Notes: generated by a model from the letters alone, not told the origin. 64,000 nt of DNA from Acanthornis magna (GCA_036785705.1 JAWUZG010000032.1:11984001-12048000), one strand, 5' to 3'; shown: positions 27,901 to 36,735, counted from the first letter of the stretch. A program made the numbers and translations.

Positions 27901-28227
27901 ATTCAGGTAAAATGAAGCTAAATAGCATCTCTTACAGATATTGTAAAACCTGTGAAACACACATGAGAAATAATGCCCATGTTTCCTTTTTCAGTTTTAT
28001 GTCAGTGTTGGTAACTGTATTGTCTCTAGTTGAATTGTCAAAACACCACATTATAAACAAAAAATTCTGTGACGTGAAAGCCCTTGTTCTTCCAAATATA
28101 TATTTGTTTCTCAACATACACAATATAAAATTCATCTAAATCTTTAATATATGAACTTACCTCTGCTTCCTTGAACTTGGAGAGCAAGGCAAATGATCAA
28201 AAATATTAATCCAGTTTTCAAATGCAT
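424..28227 (-). CDS. IMPG1: IMPG1, interphotoreceptor matrix proteoglycan 1 (5' part, exons 1-12)
   Basis: This secreted retinal glycoprotein is part of the hyaluronan-rich interphotoreceptor matrix around rods and cones; human mutations cause vitelliform macular dystrophy and retinitis pigmentosa (established knowledge). Twelve minus-strand exons join in phase to give 563 codons plus one base. In order they encode a signal peptide (about 1-20), a basic stretch with RTKR/S (67-71), a conserved module with Cys81, Cys102, Cys130 and Cys136 (including FLDRIPDT and [14 protein letters not shown]), N-glycosylation sequons at N143, N201 and N210, the first SEA domain (about 224-375) and a Pro/Ser/Thr/Glu-rich region (about 378-563). 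Every segment aligns by eye with human IMPG1 (797 aa). The second SEA domain, EGF-like domains and stop codon lie beyond position 1, so the gene is partial only because the window ends. No frameshift or premature stop was seen. IMPG2 is the nearest paralogue, but the [14 protein letters not shown] and [14 protein letters not shown] blocks fit IMPG1. Confidence 0.96.
905..1729 (-). other. IMPG1 intron 11
   Basis: The intron is about 0.8 kb and carries a CR1 3' fragment in the same orientation as the gene. The remaining sequence is AT-rich with nothing recognised. Confidence 0.85.
1011..1348 (-). mobile_element. CR1 LINE, 3'-end fragment
   Basis: Read on the plus strand, the segment begins with an AATCATA tail remnant, then GGGTTGGAAGGGAC, then CCCCCTGCCATGG, CCTTCCACTAGACCAGG, TCTCACCACCCTCAC and CCCCTTCAG..CTGGAAGGTTGCTAT. 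This is the complement of the well-known avian CR1 3' UTR, so the element points along the minus strand. It is 5'-truncated as usual for CR1 and moderately diverged. It supports an avian (or at least sauropsid) source. Confidence 0.93.
1730..1806 (-). CDS. IMPG1: IMPG1 exon 11 (start of mucin-like region)
   Basis: The exon is 77 nt, phase 1 to phase 0, and covers residues 378-403. The translation [20 protein letters not shown] followed by LAGPDL is acidic and proline-containing and weakly parallels human LPAFGPD. The acceptor is an uninterrupted T20 followed by CAG; the donor is GTACGT. Assignment rests mainly on phase and strong splice sites, because this region evolves fast. Confidence 0.86.
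1807..3248 (-). other. IMPG1 intron 10
   Basis: This 1.4-kb intron ends in an unbroken T20 polypyrimidine tract (A20 at 1810-1829 on the plus strand) directly before the exon 11 acceptor. Otherwise it is AT-rich unique sequence. Confidence 0.85.
3249..3502 (-). CDS. IMPG1: IMPG1 exon 10 (second half of first SEA domain)
   Basis: The exon is 254 nt, phase 2 to phase 1, and covers residues 293-378. The acceptor is TTTTCCCCTTGCAG and the donor GTCAGT. It encodes the central and C-terminal SEA strands: [11 protein letters not shown], then [21 protein letters not shown] and LGTLQFTD, collinear with human QLTAIFKRHS..SNKIESE..LTATDLKRLISKAL..VGTIQFTD. The turn after KDG is SSST, not a GSVVV-type self-cleavage site, so autoproteolysis of this SEA domain is not expected. 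An ISGT near the middle is one of several Ser-Gly dipeptides. Confidence 0.95.
3503..4915 (-). other. IMPG1 intron 9
   Basis: This 1.4-kb intron contains an extremely AT-rich stretch (about 4830-4905, mostly ATTAATTA-like words) next to microexon 9. Nothing else recognised. Confidence 0.8.
4916..4936 (-). CDS. IMPG1: IMPG1 exon 9 (21-nt microexon)
   Basis: Joining exon 8 directly to exon 10 keeps frame but drops seven residues relative to human IMPG1. This 21-nt segment, phase 2 to phase 2, supplies them: the junction reads GF-KQKKEKDG-SSST against human GF-RPKKEKDG-SSST. The donor is GTAATT. The acceptor ends ATGAAG, with its pyrimidine-rich stretch (CTCTTTCTTCTGC) about 17 nt upstream, so it is weak and the exon might be skipped in some transcripts. 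Homology and phase are the main support. Confidence 0.82.
4937..6383 (-). other. IMPG1 intron 8
   Basis: This 1.4-kb intron has a C10 run at 6031-6040 (G10 in the transcript) and several T-rich runs near 6140-6175. No gene or repeat recognised. Confidence 0.8.
6384..6442 (-). CDS. IMPG1: IMPG1 exon 8 (SEA domain helix)
   Basis: The exon is 59 nt, phase 0 to phase 2, and covers residues 267-285 plus two bases. The translation [19 protein letters not shown] matches human MQKIFKKLPGFKKIHVLGF. The acceptor is TTTTCTATAG and the donor is GTAAGT followed by a second GTAAG four bases on; only the first keeps the phase needed downstream. The exon lies antisense inside a long open frame on the other strand, which is a shadow. 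Confidence 0.95.
6443..7718 (-). other. IMPG1 intron 7
   Basis: This 1.3-kb intron holds a 10-bp perfect inverted repeat at 7201-7221. Nothing else recognised. Confidence 0.85.
7201..7221. repeat. Short palindrome (10-bp arms)
   Basis: GCTATCAGTT, one A, then AACTGATAGC: a perfect inverted repeat within IMPG1 intron 7. Function unknown; chance is possible. Confidence 0.8.
7719..7865 (-). CDS. IMPG1: IMPG1 exon 7 (start of first SEA domain)
   Basis: The exon is 147 nt, phase 0 to phase 0, and covers residues 218-266. It is flanked by CCTTTTCCAG and GTAGGG. The sequence [20 protein letters not shown] followed by [13 protein letters not shown] is the typical first strand and helix of a SEA domain and parallels human VELSVSLVNQKFKAEL. 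SEA domains are extracellular folds often found next to O-glycosylated regions, which is the arrangement here. Confidence 0.96.
7866..8923 (-). other. IMPG1 intron 6
   Basis: This 1.1-kb intron has a pyrimidine/C-rich tract at about 7911-7940 on the plus strand and a relatively GC-rich patch at about 8350-8600. The patch matches no repeat family I know, and its open frames are short. Confidence 0.8.
8924..9009 (-). CDS. IMPG1: IMPG1 exon 6
   Basis: The exon is 86 nt, enters in phase 1 and leaves in phase 0, and covers residues 189-217. The acceptor is CCCTCCACAG and the donor GTGAGG. The sequence includes the conserved TLLNEI..NDTK block and two sequons, N201-G-T and N210-D-T. It forms the linker between the cysteine module and the SEA domain and is shorter than the human equivalent. 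Confidence 0.93.
9010..10013 (-). other. IMPG1 intron 5
   Basis: This 1.0-kb intron contains an A16 run at 9491-9506. No repeat family or additional exon recognised. Confidence 0.85.
10014..10081 (-). CDS. IMPG1: IMPG1 exon 5
   Basis: The exon is 68 nt, enters in phase 2 and leaves in phase 1, and covers residues 166-188. The translation [20 protein letters not shown] begins with [10 protein letters not shown], shared with the human protein, and then diverges. The acceptor ends in GATTGATAG with a weak pyrimidine tract; the donor is GTAAAA. Both are suboptimal, but phase and the homologous start fix the exon. Confidence 0.9.
10082..12313 (-). other. IMPG1 intron 4
   Basis: This 2.2-kb intron was searched for an extra small exon and none fitting phase or homology was found. 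AT-rich unique sequence. Confidence 0.8.
12314..12342 (-). CDS. IMPG1: IMPG1 exon 4 (29-nt microexon)
   Basis: The microexon encodes RVKHRTFQE plus two bases of an Arg codon. It is bounded by a strong CTTTTTGCAG acceptor and a consensus GTAAGT donor, only 207 bp downstream of exon 3. It enters in phase 0 and leaves in phase 2, exactly what exons 3 and 5 require. The peptide aligns with human RIKQRSFPD at the same place. It is too short for ordinary ORF finding and was located by phase and homology. Confidence 0.93.
12550..12716 (-). CDS. IMPG1: IMPG1 exon 3 (conserved cysteine module)
   Basis: The exon is 167 nt, enters in phase 1 and leaves in phase 0, and covers residues 101-156. It follows a TTACTCAG acceptor and ends at a GTAAGG donor. 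The translation [20 protein letters not shown] followed by [15 protein letters not shown] and [14 protein letters not shown] is almost identical to mammalian IMPG1. It contains three of the four module cysteines (C102, C130, C136) and the sequon N143-F-S. Confidence 0.97.
12717..15553 (-). other. IMPG1 intron 2
   Basis: This 2.8-kb intron contains a patch with clustered CpG dinucleotides at about 13130-13470 that differs in composition from its surroundings. The remainder is AT-rich unique sequence. Confidence 0.85.
15554..15787 (-). CDS. IMPG1: IMPG1 exon 2 (basic N-terminal segment)
   Basis: The exon is 234 nt, enters in phase 1 and leaves in phase 1, and covers residues 23-100. The acceptor is a T8-ACAG tract and the donor is GTAAGA. 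The N-terminal half is poorly conserved and hydrophilic. The second half contains the family-diagnostic [14 protein letters not shown] and [16 protein letters not shown] blocks. R67-T-K-R70/S71 matches the furin consensus R-X-K-R, so proprotein processing here is plausible but inferred. Confidence 0.96.
15788..28160 (-). other. IMPG1 intron 1
   Basis: This is the largest intron, about 12.4 kb. It contains simple T-rich tracts (18421-18434; 25427-25441), short ATAT-rich words near 17450-17480 and near-duplicate AAATATATAACA words near 22100-22125. I recognise no CR1, LTR, RNA gene or nested gene. Open frames in it are short, lack coding character and are attributed to chance. Confidence 0.8.
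28161..28227 (-). CDS. IMPG1: IMPG1 exon 1 (start codon and signal peptide)
   Basis: The exon holds 67 coding nt (residues 1-22 plus one base, leaving phase 1). The translation starts MHLKT, then a hydrophobic core [11 protein letters not shown], then QVQG/SR, with small residues at -3 (V18) and -1 (G20) that fit signal peptidase cleavage before S21. Human exon 1 likewise ends in LQVQG. The donor is GTAAGT. This ATG was chosen because it is the only one in frame with the signal peptide and has A at -3. Two out-of-frame ATGs lie just upstream. The transcription start is not visible, so only the coding part is given. Confidence 0.93.
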
Positions 28228-28342
28228 GCTGTCTATTGATCATTCACAGTTTTCAAGATGAATCATGCAGGAAACAAGAATATTTTGGTCAAACAGAAGA
28301 ATTCTGTTCTCTTAGAGAACTAAAATCCCCAAATGTCTTTTT

Positions 28343-28348
28343 TTTATA
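28343..28348 (-). promoter_or_regulatory. TATA-like box upstream of IMPG1
   Basis: TATAAA on the minus strand, within TTATAAAAAA, lies about 115-120 nt upstream of the start codon. If used, transcription would start near 28315 and the leader would be about 85-90 nt. This is inferred from position only. AT-rich DNA gives such words often. Confidence 0.4.
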
Positions 28349-28552
28349 ATTTTTCAGGTGTCTCCAGCCTTGGACTACATTGAATTGCAACTAGGCAGAG
28401 GGTAAGAGGTGCCAGAGTGCAAGAGCTGGGCGAACCCCTCCAACGCCCACACTTCTAGCCTGGGGAACTGGAGTGGTAAGACAAGAGTGACGAAGTTTTA
28501 AAAAAAAGCAGTGTCTGTTTCTGGAATAATCTGTTTATCTGCTGCTCAGACA

Positions 28553-28558
28553 TAATCC
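28553..28558 (+). promoter_or_regulatory. Candidate CRX/OTX homeodomain site (TAATCC)
   Basis: TAATCC, the core bound by photoreceptor homeodomain factors CRX and OTX2, lies about 205 bp upstream of the TATA-like box and about 330 bp upstream of the IMPG1 start codon. IMPG1 is photoreceptor-expressed, so the site is plausible. A six-base match can occur by chance. Confidence 0.3.
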
Positions 28559-31500
28559 CTCTTACGGTCCAGCTGGAAGAGCTTTCTTCATCTTCTTAAC
28601 CTTCTGGAGCGGCATCTGTCAACCCCAGAAGACTTCAACAACACCATGATAAACAACGGAAGTCTCTTCTAGTTCCCACTGCCTTCCAACATTGATCCTT
28701 TGGGCACTCTGGAGGTATGGCATGTGAGCATGGGGAGAGCTAATTGTGCTGTTCCCAAACTAGTGATCATAAACCCCAGGGAACTTCCCTAAGATTTCCT
28801 GAAAAAATGCACCATGCTCAGCTCTTCCACTGCCTGTGTCTTGCAGTCCTCTCTCCCTCCTCATACCAGAGGGTTGCTGTCACAATATTCCTGTCAGAGC
28901 AGTGATGATGATGTTCTGTGGCAGTGGGGAAGTGCTGACTCAGCAGTACCTTGCAGCAGCGCTCAGGGCTGGCACAATCTGCTGCCAAACTGTGACTGGG
29001 GCAGGGAAAGTGCTGCACGGTGGGAGGAAAAGGGAAAGTGTTGGGAAATGCTGTTGCAAGCACACAGCTCTAACTAGGCCAAGAATTGGCAGTGAGTGAA
29101 TACGCTGTTCAAACAGCTCTGCTCCAGTTTCCCAGATAACTATTCCAGTAAGATATTGGCAAGTGCAAGTGTTCCATGCTTGCCCTTTTATTTTCCAATA
29201 CCTTTTTTACTGTTGCATTACACCTGAAAATGCTGTCAGGTAGGCATTTTTAGTGGTCTGTCCCCCTTAAATTTTTTTTCCCAAGTGCTTTAACATAAGA
29301 AGTATCTAGACTGGCAGCAAGAATCTGTAAGCACAAGTTACTTTAAGAACAACCTTCATTTGAACCCAATCAGTATTCTATTTTTACTTAGGATTTAAAC
29401 AATGGTAACCTCCCTCCCTTTCCAAGATTGTCTGATTTTAACTGTTGGACCAACTACCATGGAGAGTGGTCTAGAACAAAACAAGATCTGCTTTTTTTTT
29501 AATGAAAAACCTTTCATGCATATCGTTTTATTGTTCCAACAAAACAAATTAAGAATACCTTGCAGCAGCACAGTGCAAAGCAACAGTAGAGATGATTAGG
29601 ATTTCTACTGAAAAAGAATTTATTGTTATATACGGATATTCTTTAGCAGTGCCAATATTTGCCTTTACATTTTTTACATATAATAACCATATTGTATGTA
29701 GTATAATCATAGAAGCACTACCTATGTGAACCAGGTAAGCTTTTGCAAACATTTATATGTGTGTTATACTTGAAAGCTGAAGCTCTCCCCATATTTTACC
29801 TTATTTTTTGTTTTACTTCAGCTTTCAATCTGAAACAATTGTAAATGAAGAAAATTTTTCTCAGGGTGGTGGAATCTGCCATTTCTGGTGATATCTGAGA
29901 ATGTGGAATTGGTGAAAGTCAGATTATTTCCTCAGAGCACTCTGGATACCAAACTCCATATGGAATTTGGTAGGAATGTGATCCTTTAATTCCATTAGGA
30001 ATCTAATTCAAGTGTCAGACTACATTTTGAAAATGTGCAATAAAGAGATTTACTTAATTACTCTAGAAACTAGTTAGTGAAGCTTGGGCCAGGAATCAGA
30101 AATCCTGTATCAAAGCTTCCTTACAAAAATGTATTTTTGAGCCATTCACATGTTGGAGAAAGCAGACATTTAATAACACATTCTTATCTATCAGAGATAA
30201 AGGAACAAGAACAATTGAAAATATGGCACTGTTTTTAGTGTCAAGATATGACTTAAGGAAAAGATTGAGCTCTATGGGTAAACTGATTAAAAATTTGTAG
30301 GGCAGGAGTTTGCATATTTTGAGATTATGTTTAAATCATGAATATTTCAAGCTGTTTTCTGCTAAGGCAGTGCCTTCTATGTAGTTCCATTTAATTAAGA
30401 AATTTTGTAACTAACCTTGATAACTGCCACAGGGGAAGCAAACAAGAATGATAAACACTCATTAAAACTAAAGCAATATTATCTAGGGACCACTCCATCT
30501 CTAAGTGCTGCAGAGTTTAATTATAGGTCACTCTAAATTAATCTAGAAGTGTTTCTTCTAGTTGGTTGGCTGTCAACAACAATTATATATTGTTAAAAAG
30601 GTGGTTAAAAAAATTCTACTGAAATTCAGTAGTGCATTACAAGTATACTACCAAGACATGAGAAGGGCAAAACGGGATGCCAAAATATCCATTCACCCAG
30701 GGTTAGTGCTTACCAATGGGTTAAATTGGACTCGTTACTGGTCATCTCAGAGCATTGCTGCACATACCTAGAATAATAACACTGATAGGCTGTTTAAATA
30801 CAACTAAAGCTGTTTCCTTTGCAGAAAAATGACAGTTTAGGCCTTCAAGGGCTCAATTTAGAAGACCCTTTTTTAAAATTATTGGAAGTCTGGGGCTCAA
30901 GACATTGTCACATAAAGATGGTGTGGAAGCTGTTATGCACAGTGCTGAATTTTAGGTATCATATCTAGGTGTGTAAATCAGGGTGCCACCTGACTCATGT
31001 TACTGATAAAAGGAAGTAATATTTTACACCATCAGCCAGAGTCTATATCATCTCAGTTTGACTTTGGCTTGTAGCTTCCCTGAATAATTTCTCTACTGGT
31101 CTAGCCAACTGTTTTTCTTATAATTCCCAAACTGCATTTATCTGAGAGATGTGTCTCACTTTGGGGAAGGGGAGATATAAAATTGTGAAGTACATTTTAA
31201 ATAACCTCAAGTTTTTCTCTGGTGCTCATTATTTCCATAAGAGCCAGATTGGTACTTAGCAACCAACACACACTGGGCACAGCTTCAGGCTTCTGATTAA
31301 AACTGAGGAAACCTGCGTTCTTCTGGTCCCTTCTCTGCTGTTGAATTTAGCCAAATCAAGCTCTGTCTCTCAGGCTTCTGATCTGCAAATGGAGTGGATG
31401 ACCCTGGGAGAGCTCGACAAGATTCTATAGGAGCAAACATGATGATACATGTAAACAAGGATGGCCTTCCCCCCCTCTTTCTCATGCAGTAAAATGTAGA

Positions 31501-32569
31501 TAAAATAATTCACAAGTTATTATATTAAATTTTAAAAATATATTTTTTAATATTCCGGTTTCGTATTTTAGATATGAAATTTAGGCATAAGCAGTAGCCC
31601 TGGAGTGGATTAAAGACTTTACCACAAATGCCTTTTTGCTCTTTGAGCTTTTCCAGTTTGGCAGTATTTGTACTTTGCCCTCTACTGCTGCTCACCCACC
31701 ATGTTTGTTTTTTTTTCCTTACTGACCTAATACAAGATTTACATTTATCCAATAAATTATGTCAAATTAAAAAAGAAAAGAAAAATAAACACATATCTCT
31801 CAGGTCACTTAAAAAATAACTGTTTTTACTGTTTAGGGATTTTTTATATTTCATTGAGGATCCCTAATAGCAGGGAACAAATATGATCATATCAGGAAAA
31901 ATCACTTTGAAACTAAACAATATAGTTTCTCCCTTAAAGAACAGATCAGCGTCCAGACATCATGCTTTAAAATGCTCTCATTTTTTTCAAACCAATTGTT
32001 CTTAAAACCTGTTTGTTCTGGAAACTGAACTCACTCAGTTCCAGTGGCACCCTGGAAGAGTGTCATAAAATTTACTTTGTGGATGACCACACGCTGTGAT
32101 AGTCTTGGGCTAAGGCACTACATTTCTATTGGGTTTTCCTTAAAATAATAGTAATGCAGCAAATGTTGTGAAACTGAAGGTAGTTTTCAGCCTGACCAAA
32201 TGCCAGAAGTGGAATAATAATTTGCTTGAGAATGAACCCGTAAATTTGAATTACAAGAAATGGCTGATAGCAGACCCAAAAGTTCAAAAGAACCTTCGAG
32301 ATTAAGGTTCTGAGCTGATGACTGCACTGCTGAGTGTTTAAATCAGCCTCTATATCATAGACAAGTTTTCAGGAAAGTTTTGGAGAATTGTACTTCAGCA
32401 AGGTAACAAAATCTGTTGATGACACAGCATAATTTCTCAAAATCTCCAAGATTTACACTAATAATGAAAAGATGCAGATCTGTGTCCTGCTGCTGAATGA
32501 TAACAACACTGCAGATAAACTATATTAATGTCAAAAAACCCAATGCTATTGATGAACAGAAAAGTTCAG

Positions 32570-32599
32570 AGCTAATAATTTAGAGCTAAATTATTAGCT
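32570..32599. repeat. Perfect inverted repeat (13-bp arms, 4-nt loop)
   Basis: AGCTAATAATTTA is followed by GAGC and then by its exact reverse complement TAAATTATTAGCT. It can form a perfect 13-bp stem. No neighbouring feature explains it; AT-rich palindromes of this length are uncommon but can arise by chance in 64 kb. Confidence 0.85.
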
Positions 32600-32675
32600 G
32601 TAGATTAGTTATAGCCATTTGACAAGGAGTGTTTGAAAGTATAATTTTCAATCTTTAACCATGATCAAAAATGGA

Positions 32676-32783
32676 AATAGAATATTAGTGGTTTATTAGA
32701 AAGGGATAAAAAGGAAAAGAAAAGAAAGGAATAGAATATTAGTGGTTTATTAGAAAGGGATAAAAAGGAAAAAAAAGTTTTAA
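32676..32783. repeat. 54-bp direct tandem duplication
   Basis: A unit starting AATAGAATATTAGTGGTTTA at 32676 recurs at 32730 with near identity through AAAGGGATAAAAAGGAAAA. The second copy tails into an A-rich run. The near identity implies a recent duplication and likely length polymorphism. Confidence 0.93.
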
Positions 32784-35700
32784 AAAATGAGATGGTGTAA
32801 TACCCTTGTCCTGCAATAGCAATATTGCCTAGTAAGACCAGAAATTTGAATGAGGTGTGGGTGAGGGTTATCAGAGGAATGACAGGGGTTTCCCTCTAAC
32901 GAAATATCACCAAGCCTTGAAGTCTCTGGCCTGAAAGAGAAATGACATAAAGGTTGAGAGGATGACTAAATGACTCAGTTTTTCTTGTGAGATGAGAAGA
33001 GGTAAATATCCAATTTCATTTTCAGGCATCTATTGTTTACCTTCTTCCTGAGCTTTTTATATTTTTGGTCTTGGCACCTTGCTGAGACAAAAAATTTTCC
33101 AATTTAATTATGATTTTATAAAAATTTCCTTCCTTTATATAAAAAATAAGAAGAAATTTGAGAAATTCTTGAACAGTAAAACCATCAGGGAATGGGATAC
33201 ACAAGCTCTTCCTGTTGCAAAAATCTCATTCCACAAAATCAAACACACAGAAGGCAATCTAGGAACTGGGTCACTTGTGCTTTCCTATTCTTTGTGTCAT
33301 TTCCTTATCTATTTATTTACCATAAACATAGATAAGATAGTAGATTAACTGCATCATTGGTCTCATCCATGACTACCTTTAGGCTCTGAGCTGTGGTCCC
33401 TAACACAGACTAACTTTCTGTTAAAGTCAAACTTACTGATCAGGCTGAAAGCAAACTTGTCTCTTTTCTGTGATACCTCTCTCCTCCAAAACAAGGAGCC
33501 TGATGTTCTGCTGCTCTGCATTTTGCAGAGACCATGATGGAATTCTTGTCTGAACACAAAATTGAAGAATGTGGTGCATGAATGCAGTTCTTCATCTCCT
33601 TTCATTAATATAACCCTAGACTACTTCTCCAATCAAAAAGTATCTCCAGGTTTCTCTAGGGCCTTTAAAAATCTTTGCTGTTATGCTGTTGCTAACACAG
33701 TTGTGCAGTCCTGGCACCCCTTATCATTTAGATCAGGAAGAAGTATTGTGTGCATACGTTTACATGATGAGTTACCAGTCAATATATCTCTGATGACTGC
33801 TTGACCCCATTATCTCTGCTTTCTTCTGAAACTTTTTTAGACTGTACACTCTTAAAAAGATTAATGTACTTAGATGCCGTTTAGTGTGACAAGAGAGATA
33901 AGGGTATGAAAAAACATGGTATTAACTGAGTAATTCAGCATAATTATGAAGGAAATACCTCAGACTGACTGCTGCTTTAGGATGATCATTGATAAACAAA
34001 TGATGCTCATGTTGATAGTGATACGACTTTTCTTTGGTATTTTCAAACATCTAAGTGGGACTAAAATGACTTTTTTTCTTTGTAGGCAGCAAAACAGCAA
34101 GCTGATCATGAGCTTCCAGTCAATGGAGATAAAGACTACAGTACATCTGCTCGAGGAGATTATGGTTGACTCAAATGCATACCAATACACAACCTTCTGT
34201 TATTCCTGGAGCTGCCTTAAGCTTCTATCATGGAGAGTCATAATGAGTTGAAACAGGGTTTTTCCTGTGCTTGACAATGTTTTTCTCTTGATGCTGGGAA
34301 AGGATCTTTCTAGATTTAGCTGATTGAGTAAGTGATGGGTTTACTGTTCACAAAACTGCCCTCAGCAGGATAGCAAATTAAGCTGAACATTGTAGTTATC
34401 AGCTTTAAAAAACTGAAGCTATCAAATATGTCTCTTTACATGAAGAAAGCCTGCAGAGATGGGGTCTTTTACCATATGTTTTCTCTAATCAGAAGCAGAA
34501 AGCTGGTAGCTCAGTTTGTTTTGATGGTAATAGGAGATCTTTAGTAGTGAAAGAGAAGGCAAAAAAGGAGATATCTGAAGTACCACATATGTTTGTATCT
34601 TTACACTGGCTTAGTTTTTCCCTCTGAGCATGAGATAATAGTTGCTCTTTCTTGCTTAGCCTAGCAATGTTCACTTTTCTCTTTTACAGTTTGTAGCTAT
34701 TCCTTGTCATCCACAGTGTCTGCATTTGTTCATCAGGGTTTTACTTTCTACATTTACCATGTGAGAGTGAAGTATGAAATGACTGCATTTCCTGTGCACA
34801 GGACTGATCTGTGAAGGCAGGAGTTTCTGGAAAGGTCTTGCAAAAAAGCTCAGGAAAAGGTCTGCAAAAAACCCTAATGTGTGCACCAGGGTTGTGTGCC
34901 ACTGAAGCTGTGGTTAAAGGAAGAGAAATTAAAAACCTACCCAGAAAGATAAAAAAAAATGCAAATGTATGTAAATTTATCTTTATTGTAGAAACAGTAT
35001 ATATATTTTATCTAATAGTTTCTTAATCTTCTTTTTCAGGAGGGGGTGGGTGTTGCTTTTGTTTTCTGCAAGGGACAGGTGACAGTCAGCGGGACTCTTA
35101 TGGATCTGAGTTGAAACTTCCTGATTTAAATGTGTGGTGTTATCTGCCGTTAACAAAGTTAGTGGCTATCACAATGCATAGTCCAGCAAATGTAAATATA
35201 AATATTTCATTCCAGAATTTTCTTAACAAAATATAGGAAAATTGGAAATAGTGTGGAGATTCCCTTTAACTAGGTAGGCTCGGCAAGGCTTGGAGAACTT
35301 TTAAGTAATTTAAACACTGCTATTATCTATATTATTGGTCATTTTGTTTCAGTTGCTTTCAGCAATCTACTGTTTTAGAACTCAAAGAAATGCTGTGAAA
35401 AACTTCTTCTGACAAAGATGCTTTGGGAAGCAGGTTACCTGTGAACTGTACATGTGTTGACCTCTCACCTGACAAGATTTTTTTATGCTTTTGATGGATT
35501 CCTATTTCTACGTGGCCAACAGTATCATACTTATCACTGTTTGCATAATGGATTGTGTGTATGAGCAGAAGCTGGTTTTCCCAGTACTCTTGCTGCTGGA
35601 CCCCTCCATGGAATCTCACACAATTAATTTTGATGTTGGGGTTACCACCAATAAACTCTCTTATGGTTTATCCTTTATAACATTACCAGTGTGACACTGC

Positions 35701-35790
35701 CATTACTCATGCTTTTTTCCTTGTATCACTTGTTACCTTATCTTACACTACTATATGAAGTTGCTTATAATTATAATTACACCATAACAA

Positions 35791-35840
35791 AATTATTATT
35801 ATTATTATTATCATCATCATCATTATTATTATTAATAATA
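35791..35840. repeat. Compound (ATT)n(ATC)n(ATT)n microsatellite
   Basis: About 50 bp of ATT repeats is interrupted by a block of four ATC units and followed by further ATT and AAT units. This is a simple trinucleotide repeat, not coding; open frames over it are low-complexity artefacts. Confidence 0.95.
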
Positions 35841-36454
35841 TTTCTGAAGGGTTCTGAGCCAATTGGGCTTTATCTGCATCTTGTAGCTGCATTTTTGGAA
35901 ATGTAGCCAATGTAAAATAAGGGTATAGAAACATTTTCTCTAAGTCTTTAAGACCATGTCATAGTTCTTGGTTTTATTGCTCAGTTGCTCTTTCTCATTT
36001 TACTATTTTGGTATTGAAAAGCTTTAAGAGAAGTATCAATTAGATGAATTCTTGGTTGCTGTCCATTCCAAACAGAAAATTTTTGAATACTTTTTGGCTA
36101 TTTTATGTGAGGATAAGTATATTATCATTGTTTCCAAAAGTAGTCATTATAAAGTTGTTTTCATACTTAAAAATTGCCTCTTCACTTTCATTAAGCAGCT
36201 TCAGAAGTTGTCATGCATTATTTAGTAAGGTTGTGACCTTGTTTTCCATGAAGATGTCAGTTACCTCTCACTTCCAATTTTTTTTCCTTCTTTCAGATTT
36301 GTATTTCTGGAAGTGTTTGCAGTTTCAGTGTACTATTTTACAAGGCCAAATGTATTATACATGTATTACTCTGCATGCTGAATAGAGCTGGGATTGTTTA
36401 GCTTTCAGATGAGATGACTCAGGGGGGAATCTTAACAACATTTAAAAATACCTG

Positions 36455-36735
36455 ATGAGAGGGATCAAAGAGGCAGAACCAGGCTCCTCAGTGTTGCCAA
36501 GTGAAAGGATATGAGGCAATGGGTACAAACTGAAATATAAAAAATTCCATTTAAACAGACTTTTTAAATATAAGAATGATTGTACACTGGGACAGTGGTC
36601 CCCAGAGAGGTTGTGAAGTCTACATTCTTGGAAATATACAAAACCCAACTGAACAACCTGTTCTAGCTGACCCTGGTCTTACTGGGCGTTGGACCATGTG
36701 ATCCCTTGCTCACTCAGCCATTCCATGACACTCTT
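36455..36735 (+). mobile_element. CR1 LINE, 3'-end fragment (sense)
   Basis: On the plus strand the order is: CCAGGCTCCTCAG, AAAGGATATGAGGCAATGGG, ACAAACTGAAATAT, AAATTCCATTTAAAC, CCCCAGAGAGGTTGTGAAGT, AACAACCTGTTCTAGCTGAC, GTTGGACCATGTGATC, then CCATTCCATGACACT. This reproduces the end of CR1 ORF2 through the 3' UTR, including the remnant of the ATTCTATGATTCT tail. It is diverged and 5'-truncated and faces away from IMPG1. Confidence 0.9.

Larger units (their letters stand above)
28350..36454. other. Intergenic DNA upstream of IMPG1, proximal block
   Basis: About 8.1 kb without a recognised gene. It includes the promoter-side sequence of IMPG1, a somewhat GC-richer patch at about 28800-29100 with three overlapping short open frames, a 54-bp tandem duplication, a 13-bp hairpin, an exon-like segment at 34086-34164 and a trinucleotide microsatellite. 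Confidence 0.75.

Noticed and set aside
28814..29099. Three overlapping frames of 81-87 codons upstream of IMPG1
   Set aside because: Simultaneous openness in three frames indicates GC-rich composition, not coding.
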